Below, piece after piece: positions 14,360 through 23,494 of a stretch of DNA of 32,500 nucleotides; position 1 is the first letter of the stretch, and every line of letters begins with the position of its first letter. The notes beneath the pieces were generated by a model that searched no databases, had not been told where the DNA came from, and worked only from the letters and a program-made list of their open reading frames with translations. The translations under genes were made by a program, and so were the position numbers. The stretch covers positions 1 through 32,500 of the forward strand of contig WREK01000010.1 of the NCBI GenBank assembly GCA_009779355.1, in the 5' to 3' direction. The DNA is from Betaproteobacteria bacterium. GTDB taxonomy: Bacteria; Pseudomonadota; Gammaproteobacteria; Burkholderiales; Rhodocyclaceae.

Positions 14360-15748
14360 TCAGGGGTTTGATTTGTTTTCCGCTACTTGCAAACTCTTGA
14401 GTTTACTGAGCGCCTGGGACAGTTGATAGTCATCCTGGCTGCCGAACTCAAAGGGTTTAAGGGGCGCAGTGGCACCGGCACCGGCAGGTTTGCCGGGGCG
14501 GACGTCATTGCGCGTCTTTTCGGCATCGGAATCGAGGTCGTTGCCGAGATGCCTTTGGAGGTCGGCTTCGCGAAGGCGCCTGGTCGAACCGCCCAGCGCG
14601 GATTCTTCGATGATGACGTCAGGATCGATACCTTTGGCCTGGATCGAACGGCCACTCGGGGTGTAGTAGCGCGCCGTGGTGAGTTTGATCGCGGCAGCGT
14701 TGCTTAGCGGGAGGGTGGTTTGTACCGACCCCTTGCCAAAGGTGCGTGTCCCCATGATGGTCGCGCGTTTGTGATCCTGAAGCGCGCCGGCAACGATTTC
14801 GGAAGCCGAAGCGGAACCGCCGTTGACCAGTACGATCATCGGCACTTCGCGCACCCAGGAGGGGAGTGTGCGCAGAAAATCGCCACTGCTGTTGTGTACG
14901 TAATCTTTCGCTGTAGCACGGTATTCACGGTGAGCGCCTGGGGTGCGTCCGTTGGTTGTTACAACCGTTACGCCTTCCGGAAGGAAAGTAGCGGCTACGC
15001 CAATCGCGCTGTTGAGCAACCCCCCAGGGTCATTGCGCAGATCGAGCACCAGACCCCTGAGTTTTCCTCCCTTGCCCAACTTGTCGAGGTGTTCGACTAT
15101 CGACTTGGCGGTGTTTTCCTGGAATTGGGTCACGCGCAGGTAGCCATAGCCGGGTTCGATTTCCTTGGACTTGACGCTCTGCACTTTGATGATTTCGCGT
15201 GTCAGGGCAACGACGATGGGTTGCTGTTCTCCTTTGCGCGCCAGCGTCAGGGTAACTTTGGTTGAAGGTTTGCCGCGCATGCGCTTGAGCGCTTCGTCAA
15301 GGGTCATGTCCTTGGCAGAGGTTTCGTCGATCTTGACAATCAGGTCGCCAGCCTGGATGCCGGCACGAAAGGCAGGCGTATCTTCAATTGGGGAGACGAC
15401 TTTGATGAAGCCGTTTTCCAGGCCGACTTCGATGCCGATGCCACCGAATTCACCCTGGATGCCGTCCTGGAGTTCTTTCAACGCTTCGGCATCGAGATAG
15501 GCCGAATGAGGGTCGAGCCCGTTCAACATGCCGGTGATGGCTTGTATGATTAGTTTTTTGTCTTCGACCGGTTCAACGTAATCGCGCTTGATGACGCTAA
15601 ATACTTCAGCAAAGGCGCGCATATCTTCGACAGGCAGGGGCTGGTGCCCCAGCCTGTCGGCGCTGACGGGAAAATTCAAACTCAGCATGATGCCGATAGC
15701 GACACCGCCCAACATCAGGCCAATCTGTTTCAGTTTACTGTTTGGCAT
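14360..15748 (-). CDS. ctpA: Carboxy-terminal processing protease CtpA (S41)
   Basis: A 462-residue periplasmic serine protease of the C-terminal-processing family, which trims or degrades exported and cell-wall-related proteins. An N-terminal hydrophobic signal (about 7-30) is followed by a helical region, a PDZ domain (about 100-185, with GIGIEVG and GIQAGDLIVKID), and the S41 catalytic domain with LVLDLRNDPGG (233-243), the Ser site NGGSASASEI (about Ser314) and the general-base Lys in TRTFGKGSVQ (Lys339). GGAG lies upstream of the ATG. It sits 25 bases after envC, a conserved pairing in betaproteobacteria that suggests cell-wall remodelling. Confidence 0.93.
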   Translation of the reverse strand: MPNSKLKQIGLMLGGVAIGIMLSLNFPVSADRLGHQPLPVEDMRAFAEVFSVIKRDYVEPVEDKKLIIQAITGMLNGLDPHSAYLDAEALKELQDGIQGEFGGIGIEVGLENGFIKVVSPIEDTPAFRAGIQAGDLIVKIDETSAKDMTLDEALKRMRGKPSTKVTLTLARKGEQQPIVVALTREIIKVQSVKSKEIEPGYGYLRVTQFQENTAKSIVEHLDKLGKGGKLRGLVLDLRNDPGGLLNSAIGVAATFLPEGVTVVTTNGRTPGAHREYRATAKDYVHNSSGDFLRTLPSWVREVPMIVLVNGGSASASEIVAGALQDHKRATIMGTRTFGKGSVQTTLPLSNAAAIKLTTARYYTPSGRSIQAKGIDPDVIIEESALGGSTRRLREADLQRHLGNDLDSDAEKTRNDVRPGKPAGAGATAPLKPFEFGSQDDYQLSQALSKLKSLQVAENKSNP

Positions 15749-15773
15749 GGGATCTCCAAGTGAAAATCCATGG

Positions 15774-17342
15774 TTATCTGGATTTCACCCATTGCATTGG
15801 GTCAATAGCCTGCCCCCGGTGGCGAATTTCGAAGTATAAGCCGGATTCTGACTCCGATCCGCTTGCACCGACACTGGCAATTGCCTCACCTGTGCGCACG
15901 GTATCGCCAGTCTCCTTATAGAGTGCGTCATTATTACCATAAATGGACAAGTAGCCACCACCGTGATCGACGATCAGCAGATTGCCATAACCGCGCAACC
16001 AGTCTGAATAGACGACTGCGCCATTGCTGACAGCCCGCACTTCGGCTCCGCTCCGGGCACGAATAAAAACGCCCCGCCAGGTTGTGCCTTGTCCGGCGCG
16101 CGGCGCGCCAAACCTGCCAAGGAGTTCACCGGCAACCGGAAAATTCAGTTTACCGCGTAACTGGGCAAAATTTGTATCTACCGACGTTGACTCGGGGACT
16201 TCCCGCACTTTACCGACAACCGGCTCGACCGCTTTGCCCACCTTCGGGTAAGGTTCCACCCCACTGTCCGGCACGCCGTTTTGCCGTGCCCGCGCACGGG
16301 CATTCGTGCGGTCGCGTTCCTGCGCGCGCCTTGTGGCGGCAGCCCGCGCTTCAGTTTCGGCAGCTCGCTGCCTCAACGTTTTGATTATCTGGGTCAATCG
16401 TGCTTCGTCGGCCTTGAGCGCGGCCATTCGCTCCTTTTGCGTTTTCAGTGTCGTCTCGATCTTTTCCAAGGATTCACGACGGCGTGCGTAGGTTTCTTCC
16501 TGTTTTTCCTGACGCTTGCGCCGGTCGTCTTCGAGACGGACCAAGGTTTCCCGGTGAACAGAGATTTTCCCGGCCTGCTCGGCCTTACGTTGCAGGTCGG
16601 CCCTCAGCCCTTCGATCAGTTCAAGGCGGGCACGGCCAAGGCGTTCAACGTAATAAGTATCGCGCACGAACTGATTGGGATCGCGCGCCGCCAGCAAGGC
16701 GGCGATGTCGTTGGCCGCCCCGTACATGTAGCTCTGGCGCAGCCATTCGCCCAGTTCGTTCTGACGCGCAGCAATGCGTTCTTCAAGCAGTTGCTGCTCA
16801 GTTTCGAGTTCGGCAAGCTGGCGGCCAGCCTCGGCGCGTTCGGACGTGACCTGACGCAAAGCACGTGTGGCCTTTGAGACTTCGCGCTCAACCTCGACTA
16901 CGGCACGGGCCGCTTCGGTTTGCAGGGTTTCGGTTTTTTCCACGTCACGCTGCAAGTTTCCAAGGCGGCGCTCGACGTCCTTGAGTTCGGAGTTCTTGGC
17001 GCGGATTTCGCCCTTGCCTGACCCACTCGAAGGCTTGTTTGTTTTGGTGGCCTTGCCCGACCCGCTGGCCGGTCTGGTGGTTTTAGGCGTTTTAGCCGAC
17101 TCGCTGGCCGGCTTGGCGGCATTGGTGGTTTTAGCCGCTCCGGGTTTGGCAGCCTGGGTGGTTTTGCCCGACCCGGATTTGGCAGGCTGTGGGGTTTTAG
17201 CCGCCCCGGGTTTGGCAGGCTGGGTACTTTTAGCCGACACACTGGCTGGCTTGGCGTGCAACGGGCCGGGCAAGCCCATCCCACCCCACATCACCAGTGT
17301 GCAAGTCAAAACCAATATGTGTCGAACGGAGAAAACACCCAC
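15774..17342 (-). CDS. envC: Murein hydrolase activator EnvC (degenerate LytM)
   Basis: A periplasmic activator of N-acetylmuramoyl-L-alanine amidases at the division site. From GTG at 17342 it is 522 residues; a GTG at 17366, overlapping the gpmA stop, is the alternative. Order: signal peptide (ILVLTCTLVMWGGMGLPG, cleavage after PLHA), a Lys/Ala/Pro/Gly-rich repeat linker of about 75 residues, a long coiled coil (about 110-340) and a C-terminal LytM domain. That domain lacks the zinc ligands of active enzymes (GRFGAPRAGQGTTWRGVFI in place of the H-x-G-x-D type motif), as in EnvC, so it should act as an activator. It is longer than E. coli EnvC because of the repeat linker. Confidence 0.85.
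   Translation of the reverse strand: MGVFSVRHILVLTCTLVMWGGMGLPGPLHAKPASVSAKSTQPAKPGAAKTPQPAKSGSGKTTQAAKPGAAKTTNAAKPASESAKTPKTTRPASGSGKATKTNKPSSGSGKGEIRAKNSELKDVERRLGNLQRDVEKTETLQTEAARAVVEVEREVSKATRALRQVTSERAEAGRQLAELETEQQLLEERIAARQNELGEWLRQSYMYGAANDIAALLAARDPNQFVRDTYYVERLGRARLELIEGLRADLQRKAEQAGKISVHRETLVRLEDDRRKRQEKQEETYARRRESLEKIETTLKTQKERMAALKADEARLTQIIKTLRQRAAETEARAAATRRAQERDRTNARARARQNGVPDSGVEPYPKVGKAVEPVVGKVREVPESTSVDTNFAQLRGKLNFPVAGELLGRFGAPRAGQGTTWRGVFIRARSGAEVRAVSNGAVVYSDWLRGYGNLLIVDHGGGYLSIYGNNDALYKETGDTVRTGEAIASVGASGSESESGLYFEIRHRGQAIDPMQWVKSR
17030..17245 (-). repeat. 33/39-bp tandem repeats inside envC
   Basis: Imperfect units of 33 bp (11 residues, such as KTTQAAKPGAA) and 39 bp (13 residues, such as KTPKTTRPASGSG) follow each other about six times just after the signal peptide. 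The units are near-identical at the DNA level in places, as expected for slippage-prone coding repeats. Confidence 0.7.
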
Positions 17343-17358
17343 GGTGAAATAGAAAATG

Positions 17359-18108
17359 TCACCCACTGGCCTTGCCCTGGTTGGCCACGGCAACCTGGGC
17401 AGCACGGATGGTGTTTTCGTCGGCAAGGTAATAGCTCTTGATCGGACGCAGGCCGGTGTCCAGTTCGTAGACCAGCGGTTGCGCGGTCGGGATGTTGAAC
17501 GCGATGATGTCCGCTTCGCTAATGCCGTCAAGATACTTGATGAGCGCACGCATGCTGTTGCCATGCGCGGCAATCAAAACGCGCTGACCGGCAAGAATTT
17601 GCGGCGCAATCACGGCTTCCCAGTACGGCACGACGCGTGCCACGGTGTCGCGCAGGCACTCGGTGCGCGGAAACGCCGACTTGGAGAGCAGTGCGTAACG
17701 GGGGTCGTCGGCGGTGAGCCGGGGATCGCCCTCTTCCAGCGGATCGGGGGCAATATCGTAGGAACGCCGCCAGAGCAATACCTGTTCATCGCCATATCGC
17801 GCGGCAGTTTCGGTTTTGCTCAGCCCTTGCAGGCTGCCGTAATGACGTTCGTTCAGCCGCCAGGAGTGTTCAACCGGCAGCCAGAGGGAGTCGAGTTCTT
17901 CGAGCACGATATTGAGGGTTTTGTTGGCCCGCTTGAGCATCGAGGTAAAAGCCAGGTCAAAGAAATAGCCCTCGCTTTTGAGCAACTGCCCGGCGGCACG
18001 CGCTTCTGCGATGCCCCGTTCGGTCAAATCGACGTCAGTCCAGCCGGTAAAGCGGTTTTCTTTGTTCCAGACAGATTCGCCGTGGCGAAGGAGCACGATT
18101 TTGAACAT
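17359..18108 (-). CDS. gpmA: 2,3-bisphosphoglycerate-dependent phosphoglycerate mutase GpmA
   Basis: Interconverts 3- and 2-phosphoglycerate in cytosolic glycolysis. 249 residues, the normal length. The catalytic motif [20 protein letters not shown] (6-25) contains the phosphohistidine in RHG, followed by [12 protein letters not shown] and the second catalytic His in [16 protein letters not shown]. It is the first gene of the minus-strand gpmA-envC-ctpA run and diverges from the rhodanese gene. The spacer (18109-18323) shows no clear promoter, only the short direct repeat CGGTGCAAAGT. Confidence 0.95.
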   Translation of the reverse strand: MFKIVLLRHGESVWNKENRFTGWTDVDLTERGIAEARAAGQLLKSEGYFFDLAFTSMLKRANKTLNIVLEELDSLWLPVEHSWRLNERHYGSLQGLSKTETAARYGDEQVLLWRRSYDIAPDPLEEGDPRLTADDPRYALLSKSAFPRTECLRDTVARVVPYWEAVIAPQILAGQRVLIAAHGNSMRALIKYLDGISEADIIAFNIPTAQPLVYELDTGLRPIKSYYLADENTIRAAQVAVANQGKASG

Positions 18109-18323
18109 GAAGGAATAGCCCAGAGAAAGAAATGAAAGGGGGTAGAAACATTCGATCTATCGTATACTAACGGTTTTCACACTATTTTTCCCTGCCACCT
18201 TCAGGAGTTGACTCCCCACGGTGCAAAGTTCGGTGCAAAGTCCGACATCGAAGACAGGACGAAGACAGAAGCACACAATTTTACGTTTTACGTCAGCATA
18301 ATAACCCTTGGAGCATTTTTTAC

Positions 18324-18746
18324 GTGGAGTTTTTGCAACAACAACAGAACCTGCTTTGGCTCGTCCTGGCTGTCGCTTCGGGCGGGTGGCTGCTCGTCGA
18401 GACTATCCGCCAGTATCGCGACAAGAGCCTGCTCACGCCCATCCAGGCCACTTTGCTCATCAACCGCGAGGACGCAGTGACAGTCGATGTGCGCACACAA
18501 GGCGATTATGACAAAGGACATCTGCCCAACGCTCGCCACCTGCCGCTTTCCGATCTCGAACGCCGCAAAACGGAACTCGAAAAATTCCGCTCCCGCCCGC
18601 TCATCCTTTACTGCAACAGAGGGGAGACTGCGGCCAAGGGAATTGCCGCCCTGAAAAAAGCGGGATTCGAAAAACTCTACAATCTGCGCGGGGGACTGTA
18701 CGATTGGGAAAAAGACGGATACCCCATTACCCGCAAGAAAAAATGA
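18324..18746 (+). CDS. Membrane-anchored rhodanese-like protein (YibN-like)
   Basis: 140 residues from a GTG start. An N-terminal membrane segment (about 10-26) anchors a single rhodanese domain with VDVRTQGDYDKGHLPNA (54-70) and the active-site loop LILYCNRGETA (Cys97). E. coli yibN precedes grxC-secB-gpsA in the same order, which supports the assignment. Sulfur transfer is the family activity, but the physiological role of YibN-type proteins is unsettled. It is followed after 7 bases by grxC. Confidence 0.85.
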   Translation: MEFLQQQQNLLWLVLAVASGGWLLVETIRQYRDKSLLTPIQATLLINREDAVTVDVRTQGDYDKGHLPNARHLPLSDLERRKTELEKFRSRPLILYCNRGETAAKGIAALKKAGFEKLYNLRGGLYDWEKDGYPITRKKK

Positions 18747-18753
18747 GTGCCCC

Positions 18754-19020
18754 ATGCTGCCCGTGAAAATGTATACGTCTGCCGTTTGCCCGTACTGCCA
18801 ACGCGCCGAACAGCTTTTGCGCGCGCGTGGCGTGACCGGGATCGAAAAAATCCGCGTCGATCTCGACCCTGACGCCCGCGATGAGATGATGCAAATTACC
18901 GGTCGCCGGACGGTTCCCCAAATTTTCATCGGCAACTATCATGTCGGCGGTTGCGACGATCTCCAAACCATCGACAGTGAAGGACGTTTGGCCACCCTGC
19001 TAGGCGAGCAAAGCGTTTAA
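18754..19020 (+). CDS. grxC: Glutaredoxin 3
   Basis: An 88-residue cytosolic dithiol glutaredoxin that reduces disulfides with glutathione. The active site is CPYC (12-15), and the cis-proline TVPQIFIG and the C-terminal GGCDDL glutathione-binding motif are intact. It is part of the conserved rhodanese-grxC-secB-gpsA run and probably co-transcribed with secB, 47 bases downstream. Confidence 0.94.
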   Translation: MLPVKMYTSAVCPYCQRAEQLLRARGVTGIEKIRVDLDPDARDEMMQITGRRTVPQIFIGNYHVGGCDDLQTIDSEGRLATLLGEQSV

Positions 19021-19067
19021 ATTTACCCTACTCTTTCATCCCGCTCAATCAACCATAGGACATTAAC

Positions 19068-19538
19068 ATGACCGACAATGCTTCTTCCAACAATCTGCCC
19101 GTCTTCGCAATCGAAAAAATCTACGTCAAAGATCTTTCGCTCGAAGTCCCGAACGCGCCGCAAATTTTTCTGGTGCGCGAAACCCCGCAAGTCAACGTTC
19201 AACTTAACACCGAAGCCGCTCCCGTCGACAATGGCATCTTCGAAGTCAAGCTCACCATCACCGTCAAAGCCACTCTGAGCGAAGACCGTACTCTTTTCCT
19301 GATTGAGGTCACCCAGGCTGGTGTTTTCCGCATCCAGAACGCGCCAGAAGATGAACTGGAACTGATACTGGGCATCGGTTGTCCAAACATCATCTTCCCT
19401 TACGTGCGCGAAACGATCTCGGATGCCGTGGTTCGCGCTGGCTTCCAGCCCGTGCTGCTCACCCCGGTCAACTTTGAAGCCCTTTTCCAACAAACGCGCC
19501 AGAACAGCACCGCAGAGCAGAACCAACCGGTGCAATAA
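19068..19538 (+). CDS. secB: Protein-export chaperone SecB
   Basis: A 156-residue cytosolic chaperone that keeps precursors unfolded and hands them to SecA. Clear family sequence: IEKIYVKDLSLEVPNAPQIF near the N-terminus, EVTQAGVFRI in the middle, and GCPNIIFPYVRETISDAV, then PVNFEALFQQ near the C-terminus. AGGA lies before the ATG. Its position between grxC and gpsA matches other proteobacteria. Confidence 0.95.
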   Translation: MTDNASSNNLPVFAIEKIYVKDLSLEVPNAPQIFLVRETPQVNVQLNTEAAPVDNGIFEVKLTITVKATLSEDRTLFLIEVTQAGVFRIQNAPEDELELILGIGCPNIIFPYVRETISDAVVRAGFQPVLLTPVNFEALFQQTRQNSTAEQNQPVQ

Positions 19539-19563
19539 CCAACCCTTGCAAGGAGGAAACGCT

Positions 19564-20007
19564 ATGATCCGTCCTGTCATCCTTGCCGCCGGACTGGCCT
19601 TACTGACCAGTTCAGCTCAAGCTATCGACTATGCCTCCGTATCCCGGAACGCGATCCTTTTCGAGTCTTCCTCCTTGCAAGCCCGTAAACTCGCCATTAT
19701 CCTCACCGGCACGCCGGTAGAAGTGGTAGTGACGAGTCCCGACATGCAATGGGTGAGGGTGCGTGACCCTTCCGGCACCTTGTCGTGGATTGAGGGCAAC
19801 GCCCTCAGCAAACAGCGTACCGTGCTCGTCACCGCTGAGCAGGTGGCGGTGCGGCGCGAAGCGAACGAACGCTCCCCAGTGGTTTTTGAAGCCATCCGGG
19901 ATGTCGTGCTCGAATTCGTTTCCATCGAACTGGGTGGATGGGTCAAAGTGCAACACGCCAGCGGCAGCAGCGGCTTTCTGCGTTCTACCGAGATATGGGG
20001 GCTTTGA
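19564..20007 (+). CDS. Exported SH3-like domain protein
   Basis: 147 residues from the ATG at 19564, which has an AAGGAGG ribosome-binding site. A signal peptide (1-20, cleavage after SSAQA) is followed by two bacterial SH3-like repeats, about residues 21-82 and 83-147, with the typical NAILFESSSLQARKLAII and QVAVRREANERSPVVFE starts and WV-RVRDPSG and WVKVQHASGSSGFL ends. Proteins of this kind often sit between secB and gpsA in betaproteobacteria. Cell-wall or ligand binding is presumed; the function is not known. Confidence 0.82.
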   Translation: MIRPVILAAGLALLTSSAQAIDYASVSRNAILFESSSLQARKLAIILTGTPVEVVVTSPDMQWVRVRDPSGTLSWIEGNALSKQRTVLVTAEQVAVRREANERSPVVFEAIRDVVLEFVSIELGGWVKVQHASGSSGFLRSTEIWGL

Positions 20008-20024
20008 AAAAACCGCCGCTGAGG

Positions 20025-21035
20025 ATGCGTATCGCTGTTCTCGGGGCAGGCGCATGGGGCACGGCACTGGCGCAGGTGTTTTCCGCCAGCCATGAAGTAT
20101 GCCTGTGGGGCCGTGAGACCGACAACATCGAAACGATGCGCCGCGAGCGGGAAAATAAACTCTTCCTGTCCGGCATTGCCTTACGGCCCGAATTGGAATT
20201 CAACTCCGATTTCAATCAGGCCGCCCAGGGCGCAGATTTACACCTCATTACAACGTCATTGGCCGGACTGCGCGAAACCACGCGTGCCCTGCGCAACCTC
20301 CAGCAAACCTCCCCTGCCGCGCCGCTCATCTGGGCGTGCAAAGGGTTTGAAGCCGGGAGCGGCAAACTGCCGCACGAGATCATTGCCGAGGAAATGGGCA
20401 AGGATGCCGTCTGCGGCGTACTCACCGGCCCCAGTTTCGCCGCCGATGTCGCGCATGGGTTACCTACAGCCGTCACCCTGGCATCAAGCAATCCCGGTTT
20501 TGCCACTGACTGGGTGTACAAGCTGCACCAACCGAAATTCCGGATCTACGCCAACGACGATGTCATCGGCTGCGAGACCGGCGGCGCGCTCAAAAACGTC
20601 ATCGCCATCGCCACCGGAGTGGCCGACGGCATGGGGTACGGCCTCAATACACGGGCTGCGATCATTACCCGCGGGTTGGCTGAAATCGCACGGCTCACAA
20701 ACGCGCTTGGCGGGCGCCCCGAAACCCTGATGGGACTGGCCGGCATGGGCGACCTCATCCTCACCTGCACCGGCGATCTTTCCCGCAATCGCCAGGTTGG
20801 GCTAGCGCTCGCCATGGGGAAAAAACTCCCCGACATTCTCGCCGAACTCGGCCATGTGGCCGAAGGCGTCTCCACTGCACGCGAAATCACCCAACTCAGC
20901 CACCGCCTCGGCGTAGACATGCCGATCTGCACCGGCGTAGGTGCCCTGCTGCATGGCGGCGCCAACGCCCATGACTTAGTGGAGCAACTGCTGGCGCGCG
21001 ATCCAAAGCAGGAACGCGAACATCTGGAGTCATAA
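20025..21035 (+). CDS. gpsA: Glycerol-3-phosphate dehydrogenase [NAD(P)+] GpsA
   Basis: Reduces dihydroxyacetone phosphate to sn-glycerol 3-phosphate for phospholipid synthesis. 336 residues from the ATG at 20025. The Rossmann motif VLGAGAWGTALAQVF is at 5-19, the substrate-site lysine in WACKGFEAGSG and the C-terminal helical domain with ALKNVIAIATGVADGMGYG and GMGDLILTCTGDLSRN are intact. The start is chosen by homology. Another ATG at 19995 overlaps the preceding stop and would add ten residues. Confidence 0.94.
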   Translation: MRIAVLGAGAWGTALAQVFSASHEVCLWGRETDNIETMRRERENKLFLSGIALRPELEFNSDFNQAAQGADLHLITTSLAGLRETTRALRNLQQTSPAAPLIWACKGFEAGSGKLPHEIIAEEMGKDAVCGVLTGPSFAADVAHGLPTAVTLASSNPGFATDWVYKLHQPKFRIYANDDVIGCETGGALKNVIAIATGVADGMGYGLNTRAAIITRGLAEIARLTNALGGRPETLMGLAGMGDLILTCTGDLSRNRQVGLALAMGKKLPDILAELGHVAEGVSTAREITQLSHRLGVDMPICTGVGALLHGGANAHDLVEQLLARDPKQEREHLES

Positions 21036-21092
21036 TCACAAAAGCACGCGTTTTTTTCTGAAACTTGCCTTTCCCGCTCCACTCTACACCTC

Positions 21093-22325
21093 ATGCCCTC
21101 TAAACCACGTCCGGCAATGGCTTTCGGTGAATTCGTCGGTTTCGTTGCCGCTTGCATGGCGCTCAGTGCGATGTCCATCGACATCATGCTGCCGGCGCTA
21201 CCGCTCCTGCATGCCGACTTCAAGCTTGCCGATCCCAATCAGGCGCAGGCCGTAATCGCTTTTTTCCTTGTCGGGACAGGGTTTTCACAGATATTTTACG
21301 GCCCGCTCGCCGACCGTTTTGGCCGCAAACCGATCCTCATTGCGGGACTCACCCTGTTTACCCTTGCAGGCATCCTGACGATGGCCGCCAATTCCTTCAC
21401 CACCCTGCTCGCGGCTCGTGCCTTGCAGGGCATCGGCGCAGGCGCGCCACGGGTAATGGCAGTTTCGCTGGTTCGTGACCGTTTCGCAGGTGCGCGGATG
21501 GCAAGGGTCATGTCGCTGGCTGTCATGATCTTCATGATCGTGCCGGTGCTCGCCCCCTCGCTGGGCCAACTCGTCCTGATGGTCACGCCCAACTGGCACT
21601 GGGTGTTCGGTACGCTGGTAGCGGCAGGCATCGCACTGCTGGCCTGGACGGTCGTAAGGTTGTCGGAGAGCCTGCCGCTTGAGCGCCGCATGCCGCTCAC
21701 GCCCCGTTCGGTTTATTCCGCCTATCGCCAAACCCTGACAACCCGCCGTTGCGCAGGATACATGTTGGCGCTCTCCCTGATCTTCGGCGCGCACATCGGT
21801 TTCATCTATTCGTCGCAACAGATCTTTGTCGACGTGTTCGATGCCGGACGCAGTTTCCCCCTGCTCTTTGCCGCCATCGCACTCACCACCGGAATAGCAG
21901 CTTTCACCAATTCAAAACTTGTCCGCCGCGTCGGTATGCGGCGCATCGTCGTGACCGGCCTGGCAGCGATTATCGTCATCAATCTCTTCCATCTGGGATT
22001 CAGTCTCGCCGGATATGAAAACCTGCTCGTATTCATGTTGTTGCAGGGCGCAAGCGTATTCACATTCGGCCTCCTCGCCTCCAACCTCAATGCGCTGGCA
22101 ATGGAACCGATGGGCCATATCGCAGGAACGGCTTCATCGGTGATCGGTTTCGTCTCCACGATCGGCGGCGCACTAATCGGGTTGGCAATCGGCCTTATGT
22201 TCAACGGCACAGTCATTCCGCTCGTCGGAGCCTATATCGCGCTCGCCCTGACCTCGCTTGCTATCGCATATCACACCGAAAAACCTGCACAGGCCAAAAA
22301 ACCTGCACAGCCGCAAAACGCGTAG
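21093..22325 (+). CDS. Bcr/CflA-family multidrug efflux transporter (MFS)
   Basis: A 410-residue inner-membrane protein with about twelve hydrophobic segments, a drug:proton antiporter of the major facilitator superfamily. The loop motif between TM2 and TM3, GPLADRFGRKPILIAGL, and the opening ALSAMSIDIMLPALPLLHAD are characteristic of the Bcr/CflA subfamily. Motif C-like PVLAPSLGQLV is also present. The C-terminal tail holds a short duplication, AKKPAQ-type, from two near-identical DNA segments (about 22275-22310). No good ribosome-binding site precedes the ATG; M9 (21117) is an alternative. The substrate is unknown. Confidence 0.87.
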   Translation: MPSKPRPAMAFGEFVGFVAACMALSAMSIDIMLPALPLLHADFKLADPNQAQAVIAFFLVGTGFSQIFYGPLADRFGRKPILIAGLTLFTLAGILTMAANSFTTLLAARALQGIGAGAPRVMAVSLVRDRFAGARMARVMSLAVMIFMIVPVLAPSLGQLVLMVTPNWHWVFGTLVAAGIALLAWTVVRLSESLPLERRMPLTPRSVYSAYRQTLTTRRCAGYMLALSLIFGAHIGFIYSSQQIFVDVFDAGRSFPLLFAAIALTTGIAAFTNSKLVRRVGMRRIVVTGLAAIIVINLFHLGFSLAGYENLLVFMLLQGASVFTFGLLASNLNALAMEPMGHIAGTASSVIGFVSTIGGALIGLAIGLMFNGTVIPLVGAYIALALTSLAIAYHTEKPAQAKKPAQPQNA

Positions 22326-22353
22326 AATCCCACATCCCGCACAGGAGACGGCT

Positions 22354-23424
22354 TTGCCTCTATCGCGCACTACCGCCACGGCTATCCCATTCCGGCTTGC
22401 AGTCAACGGCTATGGCCGCATCGGCCGCTGCTTCGTGCGCGCAATTCAGGAAGCCGGACTGGCTGACCGCCTTTGCGTCGTAGCCATCAACGAACCGGCC
22501 GAATTGGCCAGCATCGCCCACCTGACCCGTTTCGATTCCACGCATGGCCGGTTTCCAGGGGATATCAGCATCCAGAACCATCATCTGCTCATCAACAGGC
22601 AGCCTGTTGCCATCTCCCACGCCTCCACGCCCGAGGAAGCCGACTGGCGTGCGCACGGAATCGATCTCGTCGTCGAATGCTCGGGCCGATACATCGAACG
22701 CCGGGAACTGCAACGTTTCATCGTCGCCGGCTGCCCGCGCCTGCTGCTTTCCAACCCCGGCGCGCATGCGCACGATGTCGATGCCACCGTGGTCTATGGC
22801 GTCACCCATGCCGCGCTCGACCTGACGGCGCAGCTGGTTTCCGCCGCTTCATGCACGACAAACGCCGTCGTCCCGGTACTGGCCCTGCTGCACCGCGAAA
22901 TCGGCCTCGAACGGGTGTTGCTCACCACCCTGCATTCGGCGATGAACGACCAGCCGTTGATCGACGGCTACCACCACCACGAACTGGCCCGCACACGTTC
23001 GGCAATGCAATCGATCATCCCCGTAACGACGGGGCTGGCGCGCGGGGTTGAGCGGTTGCTGCCCGAACTCGAAGGGCGGGTCGTAGCGAAGGCCATCCGC
23101 GTGCCGACACACAATGTTTCCGCCATCGACATGGCGCTCACTTTCTCAAGGGAAATCAGCGCCGCACGCGTCAACAGCCTGCTGCGCGAAGCTGCCTGCG
23201 GCTCCCATGCAGGCATCCTCGACTGGTCCGGTGCCCCGCAAGCCTCGATCGACTTCAACCACGACCCGCACTCAGCCATCGTCGACGGCACCCAGACCCG
23301 CGCCTGTGGGCCGCGCATGGTAAACCTCTTCGTATGGTTCGACAACGAATGGGGCTTTGCCAACCGCATGGCCGAATTGGCTCGTCACTGGCTGGAAGCG
23401 CTGGCGGGCCGGGAAACGTCATAA
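22354..23424 (+). CDS. epd: Erythrose-4-phosphate dehydrogenase / GAPDH family
   Basis: A type I GAPDH-fold dehydrogenase. The start is probably TTG at 22354, nine bases after AGGAG, giving 356 residues. FRLAVNGYGRIGRC (13-26) binds NAD. The catalytic thiol is in SAASCTTNAVVP (Cys167) with the partner His194 in LHSAMNDQ, and the C-terminal DFNHDPHSAIVDGTQTR and WFDNEWGFANRM match Epd rather than glycolytic GAPDH (HSAMNDQ in place of HSYTGDQ-like, FNHDPHS in place of FNGDPRS-like). Epd feeds DXP-dependent vitamin B6 synthesis. It follows the MFS gene by 28 bases. A glycolytic function cannot be excluded. Confidence 0.8.
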   Translation: MPLSRTTATAIPFRLAVNGYGRIGRCFVRAIQEAGLADRLCVVAINEPAELASIAHLTRFDSTHGRFPGDISIQNHHLLINRQPVAISHASTPEEADWRAHGIDLVVECSGRYIERRELQRFIVAGCPRLLLSNPGAHAHDVDATVVYGVTHAALDLTAQLVSAASCTTNAVVPVLALLHREIGLERVLLTTLHSAMNDQPLIDGYHHHELARTRSAMQSIIPVTTGLARGVERLLPELEGRVVAKAIRVPTHNVSAIDMALTFSREISAARVNSLLREAACGSHAGILDWSGAPQASIDFNHDPHSAIVDGTQTRACGPRMVNLFVWFDNEWGFANRMAELARHWLEALAGRETS

Positions 23425-23494
23425 CGGAATATGTGACTGGTTTTACCGGCTCTGAGGTTTTGTTTCCCGTTCCGTCATACCTATGCAAACATAC

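Noticed and set aside
18140-18168. TATACT as a rhodanese promoter
   Set aside because: The -10 is fair, but there is no usable -35 at the right distance.
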